A DNA stretch of 64,000 bases from an uncultured Bradyrhizobium sp. (GCF_936943645.1 NZ_CAKZJO010000044.1:1-64000), one strand, 5' to 3'; positions 25,716-35,138 are shown, numbered from the stretch's first letter. Notes: generated by a model from the letters alone, not told the origin. Translations and numbers: made by a program.

Positions 25716-28181
25716 TCAAATGACTTGCCTGACGATCAACGCATAGGGCCCCTCACCAACGTCATCACCTCCCGCTTCGCGAAGGAACACCCGGAGCAAT
25801 TCCTCGATATGCGACTTTTCCGCCGATATATCCGGATGCCGCAGTTGCAGGAGTAACCGCGCCAGCTGCACCTTGAAGAGAAACGCCTTGATAGACCTGG
25901 GACTTGCGCGCCGGTGCTGCTCCCGAAAGTATCTGGGAACGAAGCTGCTCAGGAGAACGATCTCCTCGTCGGAGAACCTGACGTCACTGGCCTCAAATGG
26001 CGCATCGGCGATGACGCGGGGCGCCGGTGCTTCATCTGGAGGAATCGACGCTTCGATGCTCCTGAGCTCGTCGTGGCGCGCCTTCGCCTTCTCGACAGCC
26101 TCGACGACTTCGGGATGTTGCGCAAGATTGCCGCCTCTTACGACGCGATCGGCAAACTCTCTGGCCTTGTCGGAAATATCCGGAGAGACACTTGAGGAGT
26201 TCGGCGCGCCGTCAGACGAGCGAGTGTTCGCCGGCGCCATCTGAGTCGCTTCGCGTACCAAGGCTGATCCGTTTGCGACGCGATCGTAAGCGGCTTGCGC
26301 AGTGTTCAGTTCTAACTGAGCCATCAAGATCTGCCTTGCCACGCGGCGTCGCTGATTAACCCGCTCCAACCGGGCCAATCGTTCCGCCTTACGCCTCAAT
26401 TCTTCGTTCTCCAGCCCGGCCAACCGCTGTACGAGCACGATCACATCATGCTCCGCCAATCGAGATAGACGCAGATGGCACGCGAACAGCTTCTCGACCT
26501 GCTCGGACACGATTTCGGCAGCAGCTAGGCGCTTCGCGTCGGGATGCCCCTTGTATTCATCGGACGCAGACCGTTCGGCGATCATCGTCCTGTATCGAAG
26601 GGCGATTGCATGGTTGAGGACACCTTCGTCGACGAGCATGAGAACCTGAAGCCTGGCATTGATCTCGTCGTCATCGAGCAGGAGACGGACGTTCTCGATA
26701 ACCGCCAGCATTTCCGTCGGCCTGCACCGATCCAGATCGTCGACGACGAGCAACACCCGGTCGGGCCGCCTCGTCCCCACAAACGGCGGGCCGGCGAGCA
26801 GAACACAGGCAAAGAGCGTCCAGACTAGCCAGACGCTCCAATGGGCGACGTCCGCGCCGGTGAAGGTTGCGGACTGATCGAGCAGCAGGCCCGTTGCCCA
26901 GATGGCCGACACCGCGATCGCGGCGAGCGCCGGCAGGAGCACGCCTTTCCAGGCTTGGTCGTCCCTCGTCCAGGCGCGAAGCAGCGCACGCGTGTCATCG
27001 CCGATGAGCGCAAGCATGCCCAAATTGTCCGTAGACCCGACCAGACGCATATTCCTGCGGAAGAGTTCATTGACCTTCTTGGGAGCGCTCCAAACAACCA
27101 TCAGGACGTAGATCGACGCCCCTCCCAACAGAGATAGCACCTGCAGCCCGAGCTCGATTTTCGCTTGCAACGGTGCTGCGCCAATAGCCAAGAGCACCAG
27201 GGAAAGAAGCATAGGGCCATGGCCGCGCCTGATGGTCGACGCCCGCAGGGCCAAAGCCAATCGCTCGATCAGTCCAGTTGACGAAGAAACCGCCGATACC
27301 AGGCTTCTGTACAGGAAGATCCAAGACTCCGGCGGCTGCCTGTACTTCCAGGCATTGTGCACGACGACGCTGTATTTCAGGCTGGCGTAGCTCTCGTCCG
27401 GTGGAACAGAGACCCCCTCCCGAAATGCAGCGGGATCTTCAAGGAGAGGTCGGAGCACCGACAGCAGCGTCGTCTTGCCGCTGCCCCATTTGCCGAAAAG
27501 CGCAAAGCTGAACTCACCATCAGAGGCTCGCAAGATGGTCGCCAGAGCTTTTGCATAGTGGTGGACGTCGAGGACGAGCTCTCTGGCGTCCGCCTTGCGA
27601 ACCATGCGGACGTGCCGGCCTGGTCGCATGGATCTGGGGGTCGGCACAGCGTCGGGCGTGGGAGGATCGGTATCGCCACGCGCAGCACCACGGCTTGAGC
27701 GGGCCAGCTCCACCCTCGCGAACAAACCTGAGTGCTCCTCGGTGAACAACCGATCCAAGAGCAGATCCGCGGACAGCGGTGTATCGGGTTTCCAATTCGC
27801 TATGATTACGGATGTGGTCTCACCGAAACGGATCAGACCTGCGGATGTAATGTCCGTCTCTAACGGACCAACCTCACTGAAAAACTCGTCTGCGAGGACG
27901 TCAAATATCTTCCTATCGAAGGCGTGGCGCTCAAACACACCGCGTAACGCACGTGTCTCGTGCGTGTCGTCATTCTGTTCAGTCTCGAGGTAGCGCCACG
28001 CCGCGAGAGCGAAAGTGGTCGAGGACAGCACTGTCCGATACGACCGCTTGCGGGGGAGACCGGCCAGGCTCGCGCCCAGCAGACGAAGCGTCAGTTCGGA
28101 CACGGAGACTTCTGGAGAAATATCTGCCCTTCGCAGCAATTCGCGCGCAAGGTCGTCATGCAAGCTCTGACTGTCATCCAT
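25716..28181 (-). CDS. Membrane KAP-family P-loop NTPase
   Basis: 821 residues. An N-terminal region of about 210 residues has no recognised domain. Walker A GKWGSGKT is at 230-237 (Lys236); the KAP signature HNAWKYRQPPESW follows. Two transmembrane hairpins (about 322-364 and 413-467) are inserted between Walker A and Walker B, which is LLVVDDLDR with Asp481, Asp482 and Asp484. A coiled Arg/Glu-rich segment and the conserved SPRSIKAFLFKVQLARLL region follow. KAP NTPases occur in phage-defence and signalling settings, but no nuclease or other effector is encoded next to it. Base composition looks less GC-rich than its neighbours. No strong ribosome binding site precedes ATG 28181. Confidence 0.88.
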   Translation of the reverse strand: MDDSQSLHDDLARELLRRADISPEVSVSELTLRLLGASLAGLPRKRSYRTVLSSTTFALAAWRYLETEQNDDTHETRALRGVFERHAFDRKIFDVLADEFFSEVGPLETDITSAGLIRFGETTSVIIANWKPDTPLSADLLLDRLFTEEHSGLFARVELARSSRGAARGDTDPPTPDAVPTPRSMRPGRHVRMVRKADARELVLDVHHYAKALATILRASDGEFSFALFGKWGSGKTTLLSVLRPLLEDPAAFREGVSVPPDESYASLKYSVVVHNAWKYRQPPESWIFLYRSLVSAVSSSTGLIERLALALRASTIRRGHGPMLLSLVLLAIGAAPLQAKIELGLQVLSLLGGASIYVLMVVWSAPKKVNELFRRNMRLVGSTDNLGMLALIGDDTRALLRAWTRDDQAWKGVLLPALAAIAVSAIWATGLLLDQSATFTGADVAHWSVWLVWTLFACVLLAGPPFVGTRRPDRVLLVVDDLDRCRPTEMLAVIENVRLLLDDDEINARLQVLMLVDEGVLNHAIALRYRTMIAERSASDEYKGHPDAKRLAAAEIVSEQVEKLFACHLRLSRLAEHDVIVLVQRLAGLENEELRRKAERLARLERVNQRRRVARQILMAQLELNTAQAAYDRVANGSALVREATQMAPANTRSSDGAPNSSSVSPDISDKAREFADRVVRGGNLAQHPEVVEAVEKAKARHDELRSIEASIPPDEAPAPRVIADAPFEASDVRFSDEEIVLLSSFVPRYFREQHRRASPRSIKAFLFKVQLARLLLQLRHPDISAEKSHIEELLRVFLREAGGDDVGEGPYALIVRQVI

Positions 28182-28425
28182 GGTGATGCCATCGGGTTGA
28201 CTGCCTCGCCCCTCGAAAGAAGCATGCCTCTTTCGCCAACAGTCTATGCCTCGACGGCGGCTCGAACAATTGGGCAGCCCACAAGGATGGCTCGGCCGAG
28301 AGCGTGGCGGACGCTGACCACGCGTCCAAGGCCTCCGCCCAGGCCGACAATGGTCCGTGGCATCGGCCGCCGGTTCGTGGCGCCGGGTCCACCCGGTTCG
28401 GCCTTCGACTCAGATCTTGCTGAGG
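28182..28425. other. Intergenic region upstream of the KAP gene
   Basis: 244 bases without a gene I can support; a frame at 28174-28392 on the minus strand has no homology-like features. It should contain the KAP gene promoter. Confidence 0.4.
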
Positions 28426-28743
28426 TCAGGGCGCCTCGTGCGGCGACAGCCGCTTGGCATTGGCGGCGACGTGCTCGCGATAGCGCTGGACGATCGCCGC
28501 GGGTGTCGCCCCGGCAAGCAGGCTCACGGTTACCTCGAACGCTGCGGCGATCTTTTCGCTGACCATCAGCACGGCTTCCCGCCCGGCCGCTTCGTCGCCA
28601 TGGCTGAGCTTCTCGCAGCGCAGCCGCACCACCTCGCTCGCCTCCAGCGCCAGCATTGTGCCGGCAACCCAGGGAAAGCCGTTGTCGGACCCGCTGAGCA
28701 CCGCGTGGCGGTCGAGAGCGGAGAATGAATGGCGGTCGGGCAT
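28426..28743 (-). CDS. Hypothetical protein
   Basis: 105 residues from ATG 28743 (a longer frame begins at 28791). Starts MPDRHSFSALDRHAVLSG, then a largely helical region with a short Ala-rich end (AAAFEVTVSLLAGATPAAIV). It has no signal peptide or transmembrane helix. It resembles small conserved hypothetical proteins of Bradyrhizobium. It points toward the KAP gene on the same strand but 244 bases separate them. Confidence 0.6.
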   Translation of the reverse strand: MPDRHSFSALDRHAVLSGSDNGFPWVAGTMLALEASEVVRLRCEKLSHGDEAAGREAVLMVSEKIAAAFEVTVSLLAGATPAAIVQRYREHVAANAKRLSPHEAP

Positions 28744-28888
28744 CGCGAGCCTCAAATTCTTTGAGCGAATGCTCCGATCAATACGCGTCAAATTCTAAGG
28801 ATCAGGCCGGGAAACCGGTTGGATTGGGCGCCCCCGCAACATCGGCCGTTAACCAAGGCCCTTGACGCGATCATTCTGGTTAGCATAC

Positions 28889-28910
28889 TGGTCTGACCAA
28901 GATCAGACCA
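28889..28910. promoter_or_regulatory. FadR-type (GntR) operator
   Basis: TGGTCTGA (28889-28896) and TCAGACCA (28903-28910) are perfect inverted arms with spacer CCAAGA. The left half alone, TGGTCTGACCA (28889-28899), is the 11-bp palindrome typical of FadR-subfamily sites (TGGTNNNACCA). It ends 11 bases before the regulator ATG at 28922, so autoregulation is likely. Confidence 0.78.
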
Positions 28911-28921
28911 AAGAGCATGGG

Positions 28922-29662
28922 ATGGAACTCAAGCGGACCGCCGAGGGCGAAAAAGGCTTCGAGAAGGTGTTCGCCTTCCTGCGCGAGCGCCTGCTTGCGG
29001 GTTCGCTCAAGCCCGGCGACCGCCTGATCTCCGAGCGCGAGCTGGCAAGCCTGCTCGGCGTCAGCCGGCCGATCGTCCGCGAGGCGCTGCGCGCCCTCAC
29101 CGTGCTCGGCATCGTCGAGATCCGCGACCGCATCGGCACCGTCGTGACGCGGCCGGACGTCTCGGTGCTGAACGACTTCTTCACCTTCGCGCTGGCCCAG
29201 CAGGCCGACATGCTCGACGACGTCATGCAGGCGCGCGTTGCGATCGAATGCCAGGCCATCCGCCTCGCCTGCGAGCGCGCCAACATCGCCGATTTCGAGC
29301 GCCTGCAGCGCGCGCTCGCGAAGATCGGCGAGACGATCGACGAGGCCGATGCCGGCGGCATGGCCGATTTCGACTTCCATCGCGCTATCGTCGTCGCCTC
29401 GCATTCGGAGACGCTGACGGTGCTGCACTCTTCGATGGCGGGCCTGTTGACGCATTCGCACCGCAGCCGCCGCGAACTGGTGCAGGCCTTCCCGTCGATG
29501 AAGACCTATCTGATCGACGACCACCGCCGCATCTTCGAAGCCGTCATCGCGCGCGACCCGGAGCGCGCGGATGCGACGCTGCGCAAGCATTTTGCCATCG
29601 GCGACGAATATCGCAGGCGCGCCGTCGTCGGCGACATCGACAAGAGCAGCGCCTCAGGGTGA
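28922..29662 (+). CDS. GntR family regulator, FadR subfamily
   Basis: 246 residues from ATG 28922; the frame extends to 28862 but that includes the operator. Winged helix-turn-helix (LISERELASLLGVSRPIVREALRAL) then an all-helical FCD ligand domain with the metal-ligand histidines implied by DFHRAI and DHRRIFEAV. First gene of the operon up to 34073, with which it probably shares its ligand. Confidence 0.93.
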   Translation: MELKRTAEGEKGFEKVFAFLRERLLAGSLKPGDRLISERELASLLGVSRPIVREALRALTVLGIVEIRDRIGTVVTRPDVSVLNDFFTFALAQQADMLDDVMQARVAIECQAIRLACERANIADFERLQRALAKIGETIDEADAGGMADFDFHRAIVVASHSETLTVLHSSMAGLLTHSHRSRRELVQAFPSMKTYLIDDHRRIFEAVIARDPERADATLRKHFAIGDEYRRRAVVGDIDKSSASG

Positions 29663-29716
29663 TCGCGGCAACGCGGTCAGCCAAGAGGCCAATCAACCAA
29701 GAAACGGACTGATGAC

Positions 29717-30616
29717 ATGGGACGGAACGACAAGGGCAATGTCGGCTTCATCGGCGTCGGCACGATGGGCCGCGAGATGGTACGCAATCTCCTGGTGGCC
29801 GGCCATGCGGTTCGCGTGTTCGATCTCGACGAGACCGCACTCGCCGATAGCCTCGCGGAAGGCGCCACGCGCGCCAGAACCCCCGCCGACGCCGCTGAAG
29901 GCACCGACATCGTCATCACCATGCTGCCCGACACGCCCCATGTCGAGGCGACCATCTACGGCGAGCAGGGTCTGCTGAAGTCCCCTCCACCCGGCAAGCT
30001 CATCGTCGACATGAGCACGATCTCGCCGGTCGCGGTCCGCCGCATCCATGCCGATCTGCAAGAGATTGGAGTCAGCTTCATCGATGCACCGGTCTCCGGC
30101 GGTCCGGTGGGTGCCAAGAACGCCGCCCTCTCGATCATGGCCGGCGGCGATGCCGACGCCTTTGCCAAAGCCGAGCCGTTCTTCCGCGCGATGGGCACGA
30201 CCATCACCCATGTCGGCGCCGCCGGTGCCGGGCAGACGGTCAAGCTCTGCAACCAGCTGATCTGCGGCATCAACATCCAGGCCATCTGCGAGGCGCTGGC
30301 GCTCGGACGGGCCTCGGGCATCGATCTCAATTTGCTGCGCCGGGTGCTGCTCGGCGGCTCCGCCGCTTCCTGGATGCTGGACAAGCTCGGGCCCGCGATG
30401 ATCGCGGGCGACGCCTCCGCCGGTTTCCGGATCGATCTGCAGCTCAAGGATCTCCGCCTGGTGCAGGAGCATGCGCAGGCGCTGAGCGTACCCCTGCCCG
30501 GGACCGCGCTCGTCACCAGCCAATATGTCGATGCCCGCGCTCACGGCGAAGGCAGCAATGGCAATCAGGCGCTGTTCCGCGTCTACGACCGCATGACCAA
30601 TCAGACCACCGGCTGA
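29717..30616 (+). CDS. Beta-hydroxyacid dehydrogenase (HIBADH/GarR-type)
   Basis: 299 residues. NAD(P)-dependent oxidation of a small hydroxy acid (3-hydroxyisobutyrate, tartronate semialdehyde and relatives). GFIGVGTMGREM, the substrate motif FIDAPVSGGPVGA and the catalytic Lys in GAGQTVKLCNQ are intact. Sits between the regulator and the ABC genes; it may oxidise the imported compound or a product of the RpiB-like isomerase. Exact substrate not determined. Confidence 0.88.
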   Translation: MGRNDKGNVGFIGVGTMGREMVRNLLVAGHAVRVFDLDETALADSLAEGATRARTPADAAEGTDIVITMLPDTPHVEATIYGEQGLLKSPPPGKLIVDMSTISPVAVRRIHADLQEIGVSFIDAPVSGGPVGAKNAALSIMAGGDADAFAKAEPFFRAMGTTITHVGAAGAGQTVKLCNQLICGINIQAICEALALGRASGIDLNLLRRVLLGGSAASWMLDKLGPAMIAGDASAGFRIDLQLKDLRLVQEHAQALSVPLPGTALVTSQYVDARAHGEGSNGNQALFRVYDRMTNQTTG

Positions 30617-30626
30617 AGCAACGGCG

Positions 30627-31310
30627 ATGAGCCTTCAACTCGACTTTCCCGCAGTGCTGGAGCGTTGGCCGAGCTTTCTCGCCGGCGCCGTCCTCACGCT
30701 GGAACTGGCCGCCTTCGCGACGGTGCTCGGCGCCCTGCTCGGCACGCTCGCGGCGGTCGGGCGCGGCACGCACAACGCGCTGATCGCGGGCGCCTGCAAA
30801 GCCTATGTCGAGACCATCCGCAACACCCCGCTGCTGGTGCAGATCTTCCTGGTCTATTTCGGCCTTGCCAGCCTGGGGCTGAAGTTCTCCGCCTTCACCG
30901 TGGCCGTGGCGGCGCTGACGATCAATGTCGGCGCCTACACTGCCGAGATCATGCGCGCCGGCTTCGAGGCGATCCCGCGCGGACAGATCGAGGCCGCCGA
31001 GGGCCTCGCGCTATCGCGCCTGCAGATCTACTGGCACATCATCCTGCTGCCGGCGATCGAGAAGGTCTATCCGGCGCTCACCAGCCAGTTCGTGCTGTTG
31101 ATGCTGGCCTCCTCGGTCTGCTCGCAGATCTCCGCCGAGGAGCTCACCGCCGTCGCCAACTACATCCAGTCGGACACCTATCGCGCGTTCGAGACCTACA
31201 TCATCGTCGCCGTGCTCTACGTCATCCTGTCGCTGGTGATGCGCGCCGGCTTCTGGGGCCTCGGCCTCGTGCTGTTCCCGCGCCGGCGCCGGCTCGGCAC
31301 GCCGCTGTGA
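30627..31310 (+). CDS. Polar amino-acid-type ABC transporter permease 1
   Basis: 227 residues, about five transmembrane helices, with the HisM/GlnP EAA-loop region ([21 protein letters not shown]). Starts 10 bases after the dehydrogenase gene and 1 base before the second permease gene. Works with the permease, ATPase and binding protein genes that follow. Confidence 0.93.
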   Translation: MSLQLDFPAVLERWPSFLAGAVLTLELAAFATVLGALLGTLAAVGRGTHNALIAGACKAYVETIRNTPLLVQIFLVYFGLASLGLKFSAFTVAVAALTINVGAYTAEIMRAGFEAIPRGQIEAAEGLALSRLQIYWHIILLPAIEKVYPALTSQFVLLMLASSVCSQISAEELTAVANYIQSDTYRAFETYIIVAVLYVILSLVMRAGFWGLGLVLFPRRRRLGTPL

Positions 31311-31311
31311 G

Positions 31312-31986
31312 ATGAGCATGGGCGGACATCTCAACATCAATCATCTGATGTTCCTCGGCCAGGGCGCGCTGTGGACGGTCGGCCTGTCGGTGATCGCGCT
31401 GATCGGCGGCGGCATCGTCGGTTTCGTGATCGCGCTGGCCCGGATCTCGCCGCTGAAATCGGTGCGGATCGCCAGCGCCGTCTATGTCCAGCTCATCCAG
31501 GGCACGCCGCTGCTCGTCATCCTGTTCCTCGGCTATTTCGGCCTCGCCGCCATCGGCCTCAAGGTCTCGCCGCTCGCTGCCGCCGGCGCCTCGCTGACCC
31601 TCTATGTCGCCGCCTATCTCGGCGAGATCTGGCGCGGCTGCATCCAGTCGGTGCCGAAGCCGCAATGGGAAGCCGCCGAGGGCCTCGCGCTGAGCCGGAC
31701 CCAGCGCATGACGAAGGTGATCCTGCCGCAGGCGATCCGCATCGCGACGCCGCCCACCGTCGGCTTCATGGTGCAGATCATCAAGAACACCTCGCTCGCC
31801 TCCGTCGTCGGCTTCGTCGAGCTGATGCGCTCGGGCCAGATCGTCAACAACTCGCTGTTCGAGCCGTTCGCCATCTACGCCATCATCGCCGTCACCTATT
31901 TCGCCATGTGCTATCCCCTCTCCTTGTTCAGCCAAAAACTGGAGCAGCGGATGGGGCGTGGCAGGTCCACCCTCGCGCCAGCTTGA
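31312..31986 (+). CDS. Polar amino-acid-type ABC transporter permease 2
   Basis: 224 residues from ATG 31312. Signature [24 protein letters not shown] is the EAA loop. Paralogous to permease 1, so a heterodimer is expected. The ATPase gene starts 1 base after its stop. Confidence 0.93.
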   Translation: MSMGGHLNINHLMFLGQGALWTVGLSVIALIGGGIVGFVIALARISPLKSVRIASAVYVQLIQGTPLLVILFLGYFGLAAIGLKVSPLAAAGASLTLYVAAYLGEIWRGCIQSVPKPQWEAAEGLALSRTQRMTKVILPQAIRIATPPTVGFMVQIIKNTSLASVVGFVELMRSGQIVNNSLFEPFAIYAIIAVTYFAMCYPLSLFSQKLEQRMGRGRSTLAPA

Positions 31987-31987
31987 C

Positions 31988-32746
31988 ATGCAGCAGAACC
32001 CCTCACCCTCCGAACCAATCGTGTCGCTCCGCGACGTGAAGAAGAGTTTTGGCCCGCTCCTTGTGCTCGACGGCGTCTCCTTTGCCGTTCAGCGCGGCGA
32101 GGTGCTGGCCCTGATCGGCCGCTCCGGCTCCGGCAAGAGCACGGCGCTGCGCTGCATCGACCGTTTCGAGAAAGTCGACGGCGGCGAGATCGTCGTGTGC
32201 GGCCATCGCGTCGACCGTCCCGACGTGAACTTGCGCGCGCTGCGCCAGGACGTCGGCATCGTGTTCCAGAGTTACAATTTGTTTCCGCATCTGACCATCG
32301 AGCAGAACATCACGCTCGCGCCCTGCGCGGTGAAGGGCGTGGCGACAGCCCAGGCAAAGGATCTCGCCCGAAAAGTGCTGGCGCAGGTCGGGCTCGAGGA
32401 GAAGCTGCACGCCTATCCCGAGCAGCTCTCGGGCGGCCAGCAGCAGCGCGCTGCGATTGCCCGTTCGCTGGCGATGCAGCCGAAGGTGATGTTGTTCGAC
32501 GAGGTCACCTCCGCGCTCGACCCCGAGCTCACCGCAGAGGTGCTCAGGGTGATCGAGCAATTGGCGGCAGACGGCATGACCATGGTGATGGTCACGCACG
32601 AGATGGGCTTTGCCAAAGGCATCGCCGACCGGATCGTCTTCATGCATCGCGGCAAGGTCCACGAGACCGGACCCGCCTCGATCCTGACGTCGCCGACGAC
32701 CCCCGAGCTCACGCAATTCGTGGGCACGGGAAACCTAAAATCATAA
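31988..32746 (+). CDS. Polar amino-acid-type ABC transporter ATPase
   Basis: 252 residues from ATG 31988. Walker [11 protein letters not shown]-loop [10 protein letters not shown], signature LSGGQQQR, Walker [13 protein letters not shown], and the switch His in MVTHEM. GlnQ/HisP type. Confidence 0.95.
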   Translation: MQQNPSPSEPIVSLRDVKKSFGPLLVLDGVSFAVQRGEVLALIGRSGSGKSTALRCIDRFEKVDGGEIVVCGHRVDRPDVNLRALRQDVGIVFQSYNLFPHLTIEQNITLAPCAVKGVATAQAKDLARKVLAQVGLEEKLHAYPEQLSGGQQQRAAIARSLAMQPKVMLFDEVTSALDPELTAEVLRVIEQLAADGMTMVMVTHEMGFAKGIADRIVFMHRGKVHETGPASILTSPTTPELTQFVGTGNLKS

Positions 32747-32766
32747 CAGGGAGAGGAGAACCAAGG

Positions 32767-33561
32767 ATGACCAAGAAGACTCTGCTGGGCGCTGCCGCCG
32801 CGTTGTGCGGCCTCATCATGATGGCGGCAACGCCCGCGTCGGCCGACCTGCTCGACGACATCATGAAGGCGAAGAAGATCCGCATCTCGACCGACCTTGC
32901 CATCCCGCCCTCGGGCATGATGGACTCAAGCATGAAGCCGACCGGCTCCGACGTCGAGGTGGCCCAGCTGCTCGCCAAGGACTGGGGGCTTGAGCTCGAA
33001 TTCATCCAGACCACCGGCGCGACGCGCATCCCGAACGTCCTGACCGGCAAGGCCGACATCATCATCTCGACCCTGTCAGTGACGCCGGACCGGGCCAAGG
33101 TGATCGACTTCACCAAGCGCTATGCGACGCTGCAATCCGATGTCGGCTGCCTGAAATCCTCGACCGTCAAGGACTGGCCCGACCTGAAGGACAAGTCGAT
33201 CGGCGTCTCCCGGGGCACCACGCAGGACACCACCTTGTCCAACATGAAGGACAAGGACCTCAAGATCGCGCGTTACGACGACGACGCCACCATGGTGACC
33301 GCGGCCGTCTCGGGTCAGGTCGACTGTGTCGCCTCGTCCGCGACGATCATCAACCAGATCGGCGTGAAGAACCCCTCGCGCGTGTTCGAGTCCAGGATTC
33401 CGCTGGCGACCTTCGACCTCGCCATCGGCCTGAAGAAGGAAGAGCCGCGCCTGATGGACAAGCTGAACGCCTGGATCAACGAGAACGTCAAGAACGGCAA
33501 GCTCAACGCGATCTACAAGAAGTTCCACGGCGTCGAGCTGCCGCCCGAGATGCGTAGCTGA
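32767..33561 (+). CDS. ABC transporter periplasmic binding protein (amino-acid type)
   Basis: 264 residues from ATG 32767. Signal peptide (LLGAAAALCGLIMMAATPASA). Type II binding fold: KIRISTDLAIPPSGMM, then LTGKADIIISTLSVTPDRAKVIDFTKRY. The mature protein has two cysteines (VGCLKSS, VDCVASS). The family usually binds polar amino acids, but context with a dehydrogenase and an isomerase fits an acidic or sugar-derived compound. Confidence 0.92.
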   Translation: MTKKTLLGAAAALCGLIMMAATPASADLLDDIMKAKKIRISTDLAIPPSGMMDSSMKPTGSDVEVAQLLAKDWGLELEFIQTTGATRIPNVLTGKADIIISTLSVTPDRAKVIDFTKRYATLQSDVGCLKSSTVKDWPDLKDKSIGVSRGTTQDTTLSNMKDKDLKIARYDDDATMVTAAVSGQVDCVASSATIINQIGVKNPSRVFESRIPLATFDLAIGLKKEEPRLMDKLNAWINENVKNGKLNAIYKKFHGVELPPEMRS

Positions 33562-33626
33562 ACCAACAAGCCGTGGCAGCCGTGCAGCGGCTGTCACGGT
33601 CAATGCAAGATCAAGAAGGACATTAC

Positions 33627-34073
33627 ATGCGTCTCGTCATCGGATCCGACCACGCCGGCTGGCCGCTCAAGCAGACCGTCATCGACCACATCCGCAAGCT
33701 CGGCCACGACGTCGTCGACGTCGGCTCCTATGACGACAAGCCGGTGGACTTTCCCGACATCGCCCGGGCTGTGGCCCAGAAAGTGACGTCTGGCGAAGCG
33801 GCGCGCGGCATCATGGTCTGCGGCACCGGCGTCGGCGCCTCGATCGCGGCCAACAAGATGAAGGGGATCCGCGCCGCGGTCTGTCACGACGTCCATTCGG
33901 CCCATCAATGCGTCGAGCATGACGACGTCAACGTCATGTGCATCGGCGCGCAGATCGTCGGCGCCTGGCTCGCCGTCGATCTCGTCTCCTCATATCTCTC
34001 CGCCGAATTCTCCACCGACGAAGACTTCCGCCGCCGGGTCGAGAAACTGCGCGTCATGGACGAGCAAGGCTGA
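33627..34073 (+). CDS. RpiB/LacAB-type sugar-phosphate isomerase
   Basis: 148 residues from ATG 33627 (AAGAAGGA upstream). Single Rossmann-like domain with SDHAG near the start and the catalytic Cys in VCGTGVGASIAANK; DVHSAHQCVEHDDVN and CIGAQIVG follow. The family includes ribose-5-phosphate isomerase B, galactose-6-phosphate isomerase and tetrulose-4-phosphate isomerases. In a catabolic operon a tetrose or pentose phosphate substrate is plausible; not determined here. Confidence 0.92.
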   Translation: MRLVIGSDHAGWPLKQTVIDHIRKLGHDVVDVGSYDDKPVDFPDIARAVAQKVTSGEAARGIMVCGTGVGASIAANKMKGIRAAVCHDVHSAHQCVEHDDVNVMCIGAQIVGAWLAVDLVSSYLSAEFSTDEDFRRRVEKLRVMDEQG

Positions 34074-34095
34074 CGGCACACGGCAGCTCTGCTTC

Positions 34096-34175
34096 CGTCA
34101 CTGCGGGCGTAGCGAAGCAATCCGGACTCTTTCCGCGGCGGGATTCTGGATTGCTTCGCTGCGCTCGCAATGACG
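34096..34175. repeat. Intergenic inverted repeat, family A, copy 2
   Basis: Arms 34096-34129 and 34142-34175 match with few mismatches, including AGCGAAGCAATCC and its complement, ending AATGACG. Same family as 149-237. Confidence 0.85.
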
Positions 34176-34207
34176 ATGTGGAAGCAGATGCGCGCGAAAG
34201 CCCCGGT

Positions 34208-34329
34208 CTCGTGCCCCGGACGCAGCGCAGCGTCCCTTCGACGGTGCGCTGCAGAGCCGGGGCCCATATTGCAGCGAGCGCCGCGGCTTGCTGGGTCCCG
34301 GCTTTGCGCCGCAGCGCGTCAGGGACACG
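34208..34329. repeat. Intergenic repeat, family B, copy 3
   Basis: Begins TCTCGTGCCCCGGACGCAGC, includes GGTGCGCTGCAGAGCCGGGG and CTGGGTCCCGGCTTTGCGCC, and ends GTCAGGGACACG. It follows the family A copy in the same order as at 149-394. The rest of the 34074-34402 gap holds nothing else. Confidence 0.85.
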
Positions 34330-34402
34330 GCAGAACAAGAACACCGCCATTCACGCGTGCCCCCTCCTCCGGCTAGACTGCTCCGATTCCCGGAGCGTAT
34401 CC

Positions 34403-35128
34403 TTGGCCTTCCTCTTCGTCCTCGCCGTCGGCCTCGTCGCCGGCACCATCTCGGGCATCGTCGGCACCGGCTCGTCGATCATGCTGATGCCGGTGCTGGT
34501 CTATGCCTATGGGCCGAAGGAAGCGGTGCCGATCATGGCGGTGGCGTCCGTGATGGCGAATTTCTCGCGCATCCTGGCCTGGTGGCGCGAGGTCGACTGG
34601 CGAGCCTGCGCGGCCTATTCGGTCACGGGGATTCCGGCGGCGGTGCTGGGCGCGCGCACGCTGCTGGCGCTGCCCTCGCATGCCGTCGATCTCGCCATCG
34701 GCATCTTCCTGATCGCGATGGTGCCCGTGCGGCATTGGCTGGCGCGGCACGACCTCAAGGCCAACCTTTGGCATCTGGCCATCGGCGGCGCGGTGATCGG
34801 CTATCTCACCGGCATCGTGGTCTCGACCGGCCCGCTCAGCGTGCCGCTGTTCCTGTTCTACGGCCTCTCCAGAGGCGCCTTCCTCGCCACGGAGGCCGCA
34901 AGCTCGCTCGGCCTCTATTTCGCGAAGTCCGTCACGTTCGAACGTTTCGGCGCATTGACCGGCGAGGTCTTCATGAAAGGACTGATCGCGGGCGCCTCGC
35001 TGATGTCGGGCGCCTTCATTGCAAAACGCTTCGTGCTGCACCTGAAGCCGGACATGTTCCGCCTGCTGATGGACGCGATCATGATTGCCGCCGGGCTCTC
35101 GATGCTGTGGAACGCGACGCAGCCCTAA
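34403..35128 (+). CDS. TauE/SafE family anion exporter
   Basis: 241 residues from TTG 34403, chosen because GGAG sits 7 bases upstream and it opens the first helix of the family (AFLFVLAVGLVAGTISGIVGTGSS). No suitable ATG exists nearby. About eight transmembrane helices. Family members export sulfite, sulfoacetate or related anions; substrate unknown. Followed convergently by the GGDEF-EAL gene. Confidence 0.88.
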   Translation: MAFLFVLAVGLVAGTISGIVGTGSSIMLMPVLVYAYGPKEAVPIMAVASVMANFSRILAWWREVDWRACAAYSVTGIPAAVLGARTLLALPSHAVDLAIGIFLIAMVPVRHWLARHDLKANLWHLAIGGAVIGYLTGIVVSTGPLSVPLFLFYGLSRGAFLATEAASSLGLYFAKSVTFERFGALTGEVFMKGLIAGASLMSGAFIAKRFVLHLKPDMFRLLMDAIMIAAGLSMLWNATQP

Positions 35129-35138
35129 GCCGCCGCGC

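Noticed and set aside
28174..28392. Small minus-strand frame upstream of the KAP gene
   Set aside because: Trp/Ser-rich, overlaps the KAP start, no supporting features.
25716..28743. KAP gene as a full multi-gene phage-defence island
   Set aside because: Only the NTPase and one unconnected small gene are present; no nuclease, protease, toxin or integrase was found.
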